A DNA stretch of 64,000 nucleotides from Clostridium sp. HBUAS56010. Lineage in GTDB: Bacteria > Bacillota > Clostridia > Lachnospirales > Lachnospiraceae. This document shows, piece after piece, positions 27,402 through 36,378 of the stretch. The position numbers were made by a program, and so were the translations under genes. Each line of letters starts with the position of its first letter. The first letter of the stretch is position 1. The stretch covers positions 1 through 64,000 of the forward strand of contig NZ_SULJ01000002.1 of assembly GCF_007115105.1 (NCBI RefSeq), in the 5' to 3' direction. The notes under the pieces were generated by a model that was given only the letters and a program-made list of their open reading frames with translations, was not told the origin of the DNA and made no database searches.

Positions 27402-28508
27402 TCATTTTGCGTAATAGGCATCAATTCCATCTGCAATGCCTTTTACAATCTTATCCCGGTATTCCTCAGTCGCCATCTTCTCATCTTCTTCTGGATTGCT
27501 CATAAAGCCCATCTCCACAATGGTTACAGGAATTTTGCACCAGTTAATTCCGCTCATGGAATCCGTCTCCTGGACTCCCCTGTTCTTAAACCCGGTGGTT
27601 CCTGCAATTCCATTGACCACAGCTTTTGACAAAGCCAGGCTTTTTCCGTAAAGAGTCCCATTATATGGATTCTTCGCGGTCTGACACATGGTCAGAACTC
27701 CATGGACACTGCTGTCATTTAAGGAATTGGCGTGAACCCGGACAAATAGATCTGCCCCGCTTTTATTCGCCATCTCTGCCCGTTCAGCATTGCTGATATC
27801 TACCTCATTGGTTTCCCGGATCATATAAACCTGATAGCCCCGGTTTAAAAGCTCCTGCTTTAATTTCAGGGAAACAGAAAGGGTAAGCTTATATTCTGGA
27901 ATTCCTGTTTTCACACCCTGGGTCCCGGAAGCTACCTTTGCTTTCATCTGAGTGGAGCCAGGTGCCACAGGTTCTTTGCCTGAATTCCCCTTTGCCTGAT
28001 GCCCCGGATCAATGGCAATCATTTTTCCAGTTCCATTTCCTGCAATTGACTCAGGCTTTGTCTCTGGTTGCGGCTTCTCCTTTGATACATAGTCAGAAGA
28101 AATATATAAGATCCTGTCTTCATAAACAACACGGCTCCAGGCACTGCTGTATCCGGTTCGTTTTAAAGAAGTTCCTTTTTTGAGTTTTTTTATAACATCA
28201 CCGCCAGTGGAAGGAGACTTTCTGATATTCACGAAAGAACCGGTCACATAAACCGTTTCATCAGCTCCCTGAAAAGCCGGTGCCGTCTCTTTGGTAACCG
28301 ATGCCTCATGGGAACTGGTCTCCGCTTGCTGTCCATCTCCAATCAATACCGGTCTGGTCTCTTTTTCTTCTGGCAGACCGCCTCCGGCTTCTTCTACCAC
28401 AGGGGCTTTTACTGCCTCATACTTTTTCCCGCAGCCAAACAGCAGCAGCATAGAAAAAAGGACAGAAAAAAGGAGGAACCACCCTTTTCTCATTCTGATC
28501 TTACTCAC
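27402..28508 (-). CDS. N-acetylmuramoyl-L-alanine amidase lipoprotein with SH3 domain
   Basis: Cell-wall hydrolase, 368 residues: lipoprotein signal with lipobox LLFGC near residue 26, bacterial SH3 domain (about 80-140, [16 protein letters not shown]), then Amidase_3 domain (about 162-368) with zinc ligand His in IAIDPGHQ, a Glu in IRETNEVD, His in RVHANS and the catalytic Glu in [14 protein letters not shown]. The start overlaps the mnmA stop by 4 bases. Confidence 0.93.
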   Translation of the reverse strand: MSKIRMRKGWFLLFSVLFSMLLLFGCGKKYEAVKAPVVEEAGGGLPEEKETRPVLIGDGQQAETSSHEASVTKETAPAFQGADETVYVTGSFVNIRKSPSTGGDVIKKLKKGTSLKRTGYSSAWSRVVYEDRILYISSDYVSKEKPQPETKPESIAGNGTGKMIAIDPGHQAKGNSGKEPVAPGSTQMKAKVASGTQGVKTGIPEYKLTLSVSLKLKQELLNRGYQVYMIRETNEVDISNAERAEMANKSGADLFVRVHANSLNDSSVHGVLTMCQTAKNPYNGTLYGKSLALSKAVVNGIAGTTGFKNRGVQETDSMSGINWCKIPVTIVEMGFMSNPEEDEKMATEEYRDKIVKGIADGIDAYYAK

Positions 28509-29584
28509 AGTATGGTTCCTCCTCCTACAACATAATCCCCATCATAAAATACAACTGCCTGTCCAGGAGTAATGGCACGCTGTGCTTCTGTAAAATTACA
28601 TTCCACCACACCGTCTTCCACTTCTCTTATGGTACAAAGGGCACCTTTATGGCTATAACGGATTTTTGCAGTTACCTGCAGCTCCTGTCCGTGAAGCCCA
28701 TCAATTGCCATCCAGTTTAAATGTCCGGCACGCAGAGAATTGGAAAACACATCTTCTCCATTGCCAATCACCACTTCATTGGTCTCTGGGCGGATCTCCA
28801 CCACAAAGACCGGATGCCCCATGGATAAATTCAGACCTTTTCTCTGACCTACCGTATAATGGGTAATTCCTTTATGTCTGCCGATCACCTGACCTTCCAA
28901 ATCCACAAAATTGCCTTCCGGTGCTTTTTCTCCGGCATTTTCCTCAATAAACTCAGCATAATTATTATCAGGAATAAAACAGATCTCCTGGCTGTCCGGT
29001 TTATGAGCTACCCGCAGATTAATCTGACCTGCAATTTCCCTGATCTGATCCTTCGTATAGGCACCAACTGGCATTAAGGTTCTGGACAACTGTTCCTGGG
29101 TCAGATTATAGAGAGCATAGGTCTGATCTTTTGCAGCCGTTACTGATTTCTTTAAGGCATATCTGCCGCTTGGGAGCTTGTCTATCTGCGCATAATGACC
29201 GGTTGCAATATAATCTGCACCGATATCCAGACTTCTCTTTAACAGAGACTCCCATTTGACATAGCGGTTGCATGCAATACATGGATTGGGAGTCCGTCCC
29301 TTCTGGTATTCCTCCACAAAGTAGTCAATCACACTGGATTTAAACTCTTCTTTGAAGTTCATAACATAGTAGGGAATTCCCAGATCCCAGGCAACCCGTC
29401 TGGCATCGTCCACGGCACTTAGTCCGCAGCAGCCTCCGTTTTCTTCCTGGGTACTGGTATCCTCATCCTGCCAGATCTGCATGGTAACTCCGATTACGTC
29501 ATATCCCTGTTCTTTTAATAGCCAGGCTGCCACAGAGGAATCAACTCCTCCTGACATCCCCACTACTACTTTTGATTTACTCAT
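28505..29584 (-). CDS. mnmA: tRNA-specific 2-thiouridylase MnmA
   Basis: Thiolates U34 of tRNA Lys/Glu/Gln using sulfur relayed from a cysteine desulfurase. 359 residues; P-loop [15 protein letters not shown], catalytic Cys pair in [12 protein letters not shown] and SQEICFIPD. Placement right after iscS-iscU explains the sulfur supply. Confidence 0.97.
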   Translation of the reverse strand: MSKSKVVVGMSGGVDSSVAAWLLKEQGYDVIGVTMQIWQDEDTSTQEENGGCCGLSAVDDARRVAWDLGIPYYVMNFKEEFKSSVIDYFVEEYQKGRTPNPCIACNRYVKWESLLKRSLDIGADYIATGHYAQIDKLPSGRYALKKSVTAAKDQTYALYNLTQEQLSRTLMPVGAYTKDQIREIAGQINLRVAHKPDSQEICFIPDNNYAEFIEENAGEKAPEGNFVDLEGQVIGRHKGITHYTVGQRKGLNLSMGHPVFVVEIRPETNEVVIGNGEDVFSNSLRAGHLNWMAIDGLHGQELQVTAKIRYSHKGALCTIREVEDGVVECNFTEAQRAITPGQAVVFYDGDYVVGGGTIL

Positions 29585-29635
29585 CGCTTTATCATTTCCA
29601 CTTTCTCGCCCATGCTTTTGGGTATAGAAGGCATC

Positions 29636-30073
29636 TTAATATTCTTCTTCGATTTCCTCTTCACCGATATCGGACTTTGGTTTCTTCAAACCATCAATCT
29701 CGATTCCGTTCTTCACTGCATAATCCCATAAAGCGGCGTGAATCGCTTCCTCTGCCAGTAAGGAACAATGGATCTTTACTGGAGGAAGTCCGTCGAGTGC
29801 CTCGCAAACGGCTTTGTTGGTAACTTCCATTGCCTCTCTCACCGTCTTGCCTTTTACCATCTCTGTAGCCATACTGCTGGTTGCAACTGCAGCGCCACAG
29901 CCAAACGTCTTAAACTTTACATCACGGATTATCTGGTTCTCATCAATATCCAGATACATTCTCATAATATCTCCGCATTTGGCATTGCCTACGGTACCCA
30001 TACCGCTTGCATTATCTATCTCCCCAACATTTCTGGGATGTTCAAAATGATCCATTACTTTTTCTGTATACAT
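29636..30073 (-). CDS. iscU: IscU/NifU-type Fe-S cluster scaffold
   Basis: 145 residues, scaffold on which clusters are built before transfer. The three ligand cysteines are seen in NAKCGD, FGCGAA and IHCSLLAE. It has only the N-terminal NifU-type domain plus an acidic tail, so it is a general scaffold form; it may also serve the nitrogenase encoded 3 kb away. 40 bases after iscS. Confidence 0.94.
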   Translation of the reverse strand: MYTEKVMDHFEHPRNVGEIDNASGMGTVGNAKCGDIMRMYLDIDENQIIRDVKFKTFGCGAAVATSSMATEMVKGKTVREAMEVTNKAVCEALDGLPPVKIHCSLLAEEAIHAALWDYAVKNGIEIDGLKKPKSDIGEEEIEEEY

Positions 30074-30112
30074 ATTCTATTTTCTCCATTTCAAGGTAAT
30101 AATTCCCGACTG

Positions 30113-31303
30113 TTACGAATGACGATCCTGATGTTTCATGTAATCCTCATACAAAGGAGACATGCTGCGCAGCTTTGCTACAATCTCCTTAATGGATTCT
30201 ACCACAAAATCCATCTCTTCCCTGGTATTGACCTGATCCAGTGTAAGGCGGAGAGATCCGTGCGCGATCTCATGAGGCAGTCCGATGGAAAGGAGTACAT
30301 GGGATGGATCTAAGGAACCTGAGGTGCAGGCAGAACCGCTGGAGCCGCAGATACCTTTCATATCTAACATAATAAGAAGGGATTCTCCCTCAATAAACTG
30401 GAATGCAAAATTCACATTGTTGGATAACCGATTCTTCCTGTGCCCGTTGATTCTGGTATAAGGAACCTCTTCCATAACACGTTCCATCAGATAATCACGA
30501 AGTCCGGACTCTTTTTTAATTCTCTCATCCATCTCTGCCACTGCAAGCTCAACTGCCTTGCCAAAGCCTACGATGCCAGGTACATTCTCTGTTCCTGCAC
30601 GGCGCTTTCTCTCCTGACCGCCTCCATGGACGAAAGAACGGGACTTAATTCCGGTACGGATATAGAGAAAACCGATTCCCTTTGGTCCGTTGATCTTATG
30701 TCCGCTGGCACTGAGCATATCAATGTGATATTCATCCACATTAATGGGCACATGTCCGAACGCCTGGACTGCATCGGTATGGAATAAAATTCCATGTTCT
30801 TTTGCAATCTCACCGATTTCTTTAATGGGTTCAATGGTTCCAATCTCATTATTCGCAAACATTATGGAGATAAGAATGGTGTCTGGACGAATGGCTTTCT
30901 TTAATTCATCCAGTTTTACAACACCATACTCATCTACATCTAAATAGGTGATATCAAAACCGCGCTTCTCTAAGTATTCACAGGTGTGAAGCACAGCATG
31001 GTGTTCAATTTTACTGGTGATAATGTGTTTCCCTTTTGCCGAATAAGCTTCAGCAGTGGCAATCAATGCCCAGTTATCTGACTCAGAGCCTCCTGCGGTA
31101 AAATAAATCTCGTTGGATTTGGCGCCTATGGCATTGGCAATCGTCTCTCTGGCTCCTACAATCGCCTTCTTTGAGATGCCGGAAAACTCATATACGGAAG
31201 ATGGATTCCCATAATATTCCGTAAAATACGGCAGCATGGTTTCTACGACCTCTGGACGTGTTTTGGTCGTTGCTGCGTTGTCAAGATAAATCAGTTGCTT
31301 CAT
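30113..31303 (-). CDS. iscS: Cysteine desulfurase (IscS/NifS)
   Basis: PLP enzyme releasing sulfur from cysteine. Start 31303 (MKQLIYLDNAATT) gives 396 residues. PLP lysine in SASGHKINGPKG; active-site Cys in SGSACTSGSLDPSHVL, of the NifS/IscS class I type. First gene of iscS-iscU-mnmA-amidase; no iscR regulator precedes it. Could be the nitrogenase NifS, housekeeping, or both. Confidence 0.95.
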   Translation of the reverse strand: MKQLIYLDNAATTKTRPEVVETMLPYFTEYYGNPSSVYEFSGISKKAIVGARETIANAIGAKSNEIYFTAGGSESDNWALIATAEAYSAKGKHIITSKIEHHAVLHTCEYLEKRGFDITYLDVDEYGVVKLDELKKAIRPDTILISIMFANNEIGTIEPIKEIGEIAKEHGILFHTDAVQAFGHVPINVDEYHIDMLSASGHKINGPKGIGFLYIRTGIKSRSFVHGGGQERKRRAGTENVPGIVGFGKAVELAVAEMDERIKKESGLRDYLMERVMEEVPYTRINGHRKNRLSNNVNFAFQFIEGESLLIMLDMKGICGSSGSACTSGSLDPSHVLLSIGLPHEIAHGSLRLTLDQVNTREEMDFVVESIKEIVAKLRSMSPLYEDYMKHQDRHS

Positions 31304-31359
31304 ATTGTTAGTTCCGCCTTTCTGTAGTTCTAAAGTTAAAAGCTTCATCTACAAATTCT

Positions 31360-31387
31360 ATTATACACACATTTCATAGAATTTCAA
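31360..31387 (-). promoter_or_regulatory. iscS promoter
   Basis: Minus strand TTGAAA (31382-31387) and TATAAT (31360-31365), spacer 16 bases, about 55 bases before the iscS start. Confidence 0.65.
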
Positions 31388-31471
31388 TAGGAATGATTCT
31401 CGTTATGAATCTGTCATGAAGAAAGAATTCCTTCCATATATTTATAATAATTCTCATTTCCAGGAGATTCC

Positions 31472-33022
31472 ATGAATGATACCCTAAAAATTGTGCGGAA
31501 ATTGTCTCCCACCAAATACGCTTTGCTGACCGGAACTCTTCTTCTGACTTCTGCCGGGCTGGTTACCAGAGTACTTGGTTTTTTTTACAGAATCTTTCTC
31601 TCCAGGACCATTGGCGCGGAAGGGCTTGGAGTCTTCAACCTGATTCATCCGGTTTTCGGCATCTGTTTTGCGTTATGCGCCGGGTCCATACAGACCGCCA
31701 TTTCCCAGTCTGTAGCTGCCAATGTAAAAAAAGGCCGTTCCATTTTCAGGGCAGGTTTGCTGATCTCTGTTGCCACTTCCTTTGTTCTTGCCTATGGGAT
31801 TATTCAGTTTAAGGAGCTGATCGCAACCAACATCTTAATGGAGCCAAGGTGTGCCCCGCTTCTGATTTTTATTGCGGTTGCAATTCCCTGTGCAGCCATT
31901 CATGCCTGTATCAATGGATATTATTATGGTATGCAGCGTCCCCAGGTTCCTGCTGTTGCTCAGATTGTGGAACAGACCATTCGGATTGGGGCTGTATTTC
32001 TGATTGCGGATATTATGCTGAAATCAGGAATTAAAATCACAGTACAGCTTGCAGTTTTAGGGCTTTTGGTTGGAGAAATCGCCTCTTCCCTCTATACAAT
32101 TACTGCTTACCGATTTTTTCCACCTAAAATGGCACAAGGGGTCAATCACGTTCATTCGGGATTCCGGGAAACAGCACCGGAGCTGATGGAACTTGCCCTT
32201 CCGCTTATGGGAAACCGTCTGGTACTAAATCTTTTAGCTAGTGCAGAAGCCATCTTAATTCCCAGCCGTCTGCAGATGTCTGGGCTGTCTGGTTCTGATT
32301 CCCTATCGGTTTATGGGGTTTTAACCGGAATGGCTCTGCCCTTTATTTTGTTCCCCTCTACCGTTTTTAATTCACTGGCGGTTCTTTTACTTCCTACGGT
32401 AGCAGAAGCCCAGTCAGAGGGAAATGACCGCAGGATCGGAGCAGCCGTTTCCATGTCTCTTCGTTATTGCCTGTATGTGGGGATTCTCTGCATTGGTATC
32501 TTCACTTTATTTGGAGATGATCTGGGGCAAAGTGTTTTTAAAGATCCTACTGCTGGCAGTTATATGACCATTCTTGCCTGGCTCTGTCCTTTTCTCTATC
32601 TGGTGACCACTATGGGCAGCATCTTAAACGGACTGGGGCGGACTTCCGTAACCTTTATACAAAATGCCTGTTCCATGGTAATCCGTCTTTGTTTTGTTCT
32701 CTTTGGAATTCCCCGATTTGGAATTCTGGCCTACTTAATCGGAACGCTGGTCAGTGAGCTTTTACTGGCTCTCATGCACGTTCTGACCTTAAAGAAAAAG
32801 ATCTCCTTTGACTGGAATGCACTGGATATGATCGTAAAGCCTGCCCTCCTTATGATTCTGGCAATCGGAATCTATTATGCTGTATTTTCCCTGGCTGATC
32901 CATTTGGAGGCCTGCCCCTGTTTATAAAAACTGCTGTACATATTCTGATATTATGTCTGCTGTATCTGCTTCTGCTTCTTGCCGCCCATGTGATGAAGGG
33001 AGGAGAAGATGAGAACTTTTAA
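31472..33022 (+). CDS. SpoVB/MurJ-like oligosaccharide flippase (MOP superfamily)
   Basis: 516 residues with about 14 membrane helices. The N-terminal GTLLLTSAGLVTRVLGFFYRI and IGAEGLGVFNLIHP segments are typical of the SpoVB/polysaccharide biosynthesis branch of MATE-like flippases. Probably exports lipid-linked wall or spore-cortex precursors. Stands alone, divergent from iscS and convergent to the nif operon. Confidence 0.88.
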   Translation: MNDTLKIVRKLSPTKYALLTGTLLLTSAGLVTRVLGFFYRIFLSRTIGAEGLGVFNLIHPVFGICFALCAGSIQTAISQSVAANVKKGRSIFRAGLLISVATSFVLAYGIIQFKELIATNILMEPRCAPLLIFIAVAIPCAAIHACINGYYYGMQRPQVPAVAQIVEQTIRIGAVFLIADIMLKSGIKITVQLAVLGLLVGEIASSLYTITAYRFFPPKMAQGVNHVHSGFRETAPELMELALPLMGNRLVLNLLASAEAILIPSRLQMSGLSGSDSLSVYGVLTGMALPFILFPSTVFNSLAVLLLPTVAEAQSEGNDRRIGAAVSMSLRYCLYVGILCIGIFTLFGDDLGQSVFKDPTAGSYMTILAWLCPFLYLVTTMGSILNGLGRTSVTFIQNACSMVIRLCFVLFGIPRFGILAYLIGTLVSELLLALMHVLTLKKKISFDWNALDMIVKPALLMILAIGIYYAVFSLADPFGGLPLFIKTAVHILILCLLYLLLLLAAHVMKGGEDENF

Positions 33023-33031
33023 ATATGGAAA

Positions 33032-33054
33032 GAAGATCTGCCAGGCAGATCTTC
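33032..33054. terminator. Terminator between the flippase gene and the nif operon
   Basis: Perfect 11-bp stem (33032-33042 with 33044-33054) around a one-base centre, in the 48-base gap between converging genes. Tails are pyrimidine-rich rather than a pure T-run. Confidence 0.7.
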
Positions 33055-33070
33055 TCCTTCCTCCCTATTC

Positions 33071-34048
33071 TTATCCTTTGTTACACAAAGAACAGTTTGC
33101 ACAATCCGATGGACTGCAGTGCATCCCCGGTCTTTGAAAGGCTTCTATGGTAAAACCGCAGCGGTTTAAACAATAGCTTTGACCTCCCATTGTAACCTGT
33201 CTGGAATTATAATCAAATTCCACTTTCAGCCCGGATACAGTAAGTACATCATCATACAGGGGATGCATCTTTTGTTCAGGGGTGTATTTCACAATGCTCC
33301 CCTCTTCGGTCTGGACATAGATGGAATGGTCGCAGGTAATCAGCGACTTAATCTCTCCCTCCTGGGTAAAGGAAAGGGAATTGCTGTCCGCATTGATCCC
33401 GTTATGATCCGGATCAAAGGCTGCAAGGGTTCCGATGGGTGTAGGCACCATTACCGCTTCCATAGGTTCTACAGATTTTAATTTTCCTGACTGCCAGAGA
33501 GATAACCCAACTTCTGTTTCTACCGTTCCCAAAGGTGTCTTTACTGCAATCTTCTCTCCAGGAAATAAAGTAATGCTCTTAATCTCTCCGCTTTCATAAA
33601 AACAGATGCCGCTGATCATTGCCTTAAACTGACAAATACCAAGGTCAAAGGAAAGAGGAATATTGTGTTTCCGTTCATCTTCCTCTGACCAGAATCCGCT
33701 TAACTGACCATCAACCATGAATATACGGTGAAGTTCTCCGCCTGGATAAAACCGTACCAGTTCTGCAGGAAGTCCTCCAATAGGTGTTATAATCTCCTGC
33801 TGCTGTTCCAGGGACACAGCCACCACCATTCCCTTTCTGTCAAATTCCACAGCAAGCTTATTCTTTCTTCTGGGTGTTTCCGTATAAGCCGGAACCAGTT
33901 CTCCAACTTCTGTAACAATCATATTTTTTTCCGAAAGCTTTACGCCAAAAAGTTCTCCTTTTGGATGGCAGGTAAAAGAAGCCACGCCTCCTAAGATACC
34001 AAAAGGTGTCTGCAGCGTCTTATCATCAATCACCATATAATTCTGCAT
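33071..34048 (-). CDS. Nif-operon repeat protein with a C-terminal cysteine cluster, function unknown
   Basis: Not assigned to a named family. 325 residues without signal or membrane segments. A loose repeat is visible: TP-x-G at residues 14, 88, 171 and 203, each followed by a hydrophobic strand and a G-E/K-L/I-K turn (31, 104, 154, 188, 231), suggesting stacked beta hairpins somewhat like MORN/YwqK repeats. The C-terminus has C293, C297, C311, C316, C319 and C322 (ending CANCSLCNKG), a plausible Fe-S or metal site. It is the last gene of the nif operon, 2 bases from the AnfO-like gene, so a role in nitrogenase assembly or protection is inferred. Confidence 0.8.
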   Translation of the reverse strand: MQNYMVIDDKTLQTPFGILGGVASFTCHPKGELFGVKLSEKNMIVTEVGELVPAYTETPRRKNKLAVEFDRKGMVVAVSLEQQQEIITPIGGLPAELVRFYPGGELHRIFMVDGQLSGFWSEEDERKHNIPLSFDLGICQFKAMISGICFYESGEIKSITLFPGEKIAVKTPLGTVETEVGLSLWQSGKLKSVEPMEAVMVPTPIGTLAAFDPDHNGINADSNSLSFTQEGEIKSLITCDHSIYVQTEEGSIVKYTPEQKMHPLYDDVLTVSGLKVEFDYNSRQVTMGGQSYCLNRCGFTIEAFQRPGMHCSPSDCANCSLCNKG

Positions 34049-34050
34049 TG

Positions 34051-34674
34051 TTACCCCTCCTTTAAACAGAAACTTCTTGTTATGGTTACATGAACAGCTC
34101 CTTTTTTAAGCTGTACCGTTTTTTCAAAATCTTTCTGATTCTCCAGCCAAGGAGGAATATGGGCACAGATCAGATGAAGTTCCAGAAAAGGGGTTTCTGC
34201 CAAAAAGGGCATAAGCGCTTTTTTAGAAGACACTTCTGGACATTCCTTTTGCACCTCCAGAAGATTAAAATAATATATACCTGGAGTGTCCCCCTGTACC
34301 GGACGCAGGTTTTTCACCATCTCTGCCTTCCCTTTTTTGCGTTCCTCACTCTGCTTTAAATCTTCTATCACTCCGTTCAGGGTTTCTTCATCCACCTGGT
34401 CTGTAAGAAAAATACCATAGCCTTTTCTATCAATGACAGAAAAGGGAATTCCTGTGATTTCTTTACAGATCACTGCTTTGGCATTCCCTGCATAACCAGC
34501 TATTTTTTCTGTCTCCTGTCTTAACTCCACCACAGAACTCCCCTTTAGAGGGACAAAAGAAATGGAACTGACCCGTTCCCAAATCCCACCCTGTTCTTCA
34601 TAAATCTGTACCAGATTGCAGCGCAGAAAAGCTTCCATTGTTTCATCACGGCTAAATACTGCTATTTTATCCAT
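34051..34674 (-). CDS. AnfO-like nitrogenase accessory protein
   Basis: 207 residues from ATG 34674 (GGGGG 7 bases upstream; ATG 34680 is too close). The opening MDKIAVFSRDE, the IYEEQGGIWERV stretch and the AVICKEITGIPFSVIDRKGYGIF centre resemble AnfO, an accessory protein best known from Fe-only nitrogenase clusters. Here it sits in a molybdenum nif operon with no anfG. Assignment by remembered pattern, moderate confidence. Function of AnfO itself is poorly defined. Confidence 0.62.
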   Translation of the reverse strand: MDKIAVFSRDETMEAFLRCNLVQIYEEQGGIWERVSSISFVPLKGSSVVELRQETEKIAGYAGNAKAVICKEITGIPFSVIDRKGYGIFLTDQVDEETLNGVIEDLKQSEERKKGKAEMVKNLRPVQGDTPGIYYFNLLEVQKECPEVSSKKALMPFLAETPFLELHLICAHIPPWLENQKDFEKTVQLKKGAVHVTITRSFCLKEG

Positions 34675-34691
34675 AGACATTCCCCCTTTGT

Positions 34692-34982
34692 TTAGCGGTC
34701 AAACTCAATTACATTTCCGTGAATCAGCTTTGCAAGAAATTCTTCCAGTTCCAGTTGGGCTTCTTCTTCATCAATATTTTTTTCCTCTGACAAAAGAGAC
34801 ACCAGCCTGCCAACCTCTGTTCCCCGCTCCAGACTGTTCCATAAAAAGATACAGGTTTCATTGACAGACGGAAGACCGTCTAGGGAGCCGTTCTGGCTGT
34901 CCCTTTCATCAAAAATACAGAATTCCCCGCCAAGCTCTTTTAAGACAAATCCAGGCTTTAGTTTTACGTTTCTAATTTTCAT
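34692..34982 (-). CDS. PqqD-like peptide-binding (RRE-type) protein
   Basis: 96 residues resembling the PqqD family: short beta strands (KLKPGFVLKELGGEFCIFD), an NETCIFLWNSLERG helix that matches the N-x-x-A/C-x-x-I/L-W hallmark, and a winged-helix end (EEEAQLELEEFLAKLIHGNVIE). PqqD-type domains bind and present a peptide to an enzyme, usually a radical SAM protein. No precursor peptide or RiPP enzyme is near; the only radical SAM enzyme in the operon is the NifB part of NifN-B. Overlaps none, but starts 1 base after the chaperonin-like stop. Confidence 0.78.
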   Translation of the reverse strand: MKIRNVKLKPGFVLKELGGEFCIFDERDSQNGSLDGLPSVNETCIFLWNSLERGTEVGRLVSLLSEEKNIDEEEAQLELEEFLAKLIHGNVIEFDR

Positions 34983-34983
34983 T

Positions 34984-36378
34984 TCAGCCTCTTAACCTTT
35001 CTATATCCACACCGTTTTTCATCAGTTCCAGATCTTCCCTGTCATATCCGGTACTCACCATAACGGCTCCTGTTGTCAGCCACATCACCAAAAGTCCAGT
35101 TACTTTCTTGATCATCAAAATAAGAAGCCAGGTGCTTACTGCTTCCTCTTTTAAACTTCTGATTATGGATTCCAGAAGTATGGTCTCTGTTTCAGAACCT
35201 GGGAAAACAGAGGCAAGATCCTCTTTGGAAACAATTCCGTACTGGTCCATGGTCTGGGCATACGCAACTGCATATTCCACTTTTCTTTTTTCATCCTTTG
35301 ACTGGGTCAGGGTCTGCCCACCCACATAGATGACCGGCGCCTTTTCCTTTAGACCGGCAATCCGTTCCCTGAGTTTCTGCTTATCATAATAATTGGTTTC
35401 CGGCTGGTTTATCCGTTCTTCTATGGAATGAATCCGATTGAAAACCGGTTCTCTTTTCAGACTTCCTTCTATAATAATGTACCCAGGTGTTACGGTAAGA
35501 GTCTTTGCTTTTCCAAGCATATGGAGGGAAATCTCTTTCATGGGGCAGGGATAGATGCCGTCAAACACCGTAGTATTTGTCAAAACTGCCGTATCTCCCA
35601 TGAGATCTTCTTTTCGCCTTCCTATTCCGGGGATTTTCCCCGCCCATACGGGAAGATGGTTTTTCTGAGTATTGACAGCCAGAAGATTCTTTGCTTCGCC
35701 CTCTATCTGGTCTGTAAGAATGAGAAGCCTCTCTCCTTTTAATCTGGTTAAAAGCGGATAGATCTCCTGAAAGGAGGATATGGAACGGTTTACCACCAGA
35801 ACACGGACATCATAAAACGTTCCACAGGTTCCCACAGCCAACGGCCCATCAAGGCGCATTCCTTCTGTGATTTCCAGCTTTGTTTCTGCATTCATGGACT
35901 CTTTTACTACCAATTCCCCAGCCTCCATGCCAGAAAGAATCAAATCCGCCAAGTTGGGATCATTTGTTATCCGGGTAAGAAGCTCTTTCCTGGAATCCCT
36001 GGCAGGATGGGTGCTTTGTCTGACTGATTCTTCCAGAGACAGGGCGGCAGATTTTAAACATTTTGCAAAATACACCGGACTGATGCCGGATGCTTCCCTG
36101 CGTTGGCATACGGGGAGCAAAAACTTCATCATAGACGCAGTCTCTCTGGTGCCGCAGCCTGACAACGTGTTAATCTCCTGAATTGCTGCACTGGCAAGGC
36201 GGATCCCCTGGTTGACATAATAATCCTTCCCTTCCAGCTCTTTTGCCACCTCAGACGCAGACATACTGAATCTTCCATTGACTAAAATATTACCTTCCGC
36301 AGAGAGGACATGGCAAAGAGTTCCAATTCCCTGTGCCATCTTCCTTTTTCCGTCTTCATAACTTATCTGACGTATCAT
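34984..36378 (-). CDS. Divergent GroEL-family chaperonin-like protein lacking catalytic aspartates
   Basis: 464 residues (GroEL about 540). Homology to GroEL runs through all domains: SGCGTRETASMM (73-84) aligns with the GDGTTTATVL loop, ITEGMRLDGP (170-179) with VVEGMQFDRG, RLLILTDQIEGEA (217-229) with PLLIIAEDVEGEA, KIPGIGRRKEDLMGDTAVLT (248-267) with the apical PGFGDRRKAML region, and RIHSIEERI to KLRERIAGL (315-343) with its intermediate domain. The three ATPase aspartates appear replaced: D52 by S40, D87 by C75, D398 by Y369; the TLGPKG loop and GGM tail are also missing. Overlaps nifV-alpha by 23 bases. Probably a scaffold or client holder for nitrogenase maturation, by inference. Confidence 0.87.
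   Translation of the reverse strand: MIRQISYEDGKRKMAQGIGTLCHVLSAEGNILVNGRFSMSASEVAKELEGKDYYVNQGIRLASAAIQEINTLSGCGTRETASMMKFLLPVCQRREASGISPVYFAKCLKSAALSLEESVRQSTHPARDSRKELLTRITNDPNLADLILSGMEAGELVVKESMNAETKLEITEGMRLDGPLAVGTCGTFYDVRVLVVNRSISSFQEIYPLLTRLKGERLLILTDQIEGEAKNLLAVNTQKNHLPVWAGKIPGIGRRKEDLMGDTAVLTNTTVFDGIYPCPMKEISLHMLGKAKTLTVTPGYIIIEGSLKREPVFNRIHSIEERINQPETNYYDKQKLRERIAGLKEKAPVIYVGGQTLTQSKDEKRKVEYAVAYAQTMDQYGIVSKEDLASVFPGSETETILLESIIRSLKEEAVSTWLLILMIKKVTGLLVMWLTTGAVMVSTGYDREDLELMKNGVDIERLRG

Noticed and set aside
29636-31303. iscS-iscU as dedicated nifS-nifU
   Set aside because: The scaffold has only the IscU-like domain and the genes are linked to mnmA, so a general role is at least as likely; dedicated status not claimed.
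34984-36378. Frameshifted or decaying groEL pseudogene
   Set aside because: The frame is fully open over 464 codons, has normal start and overlap with neighbours, and keeps apical and intermediate motifs; selective loss of catalytic residues fits repurposing better.
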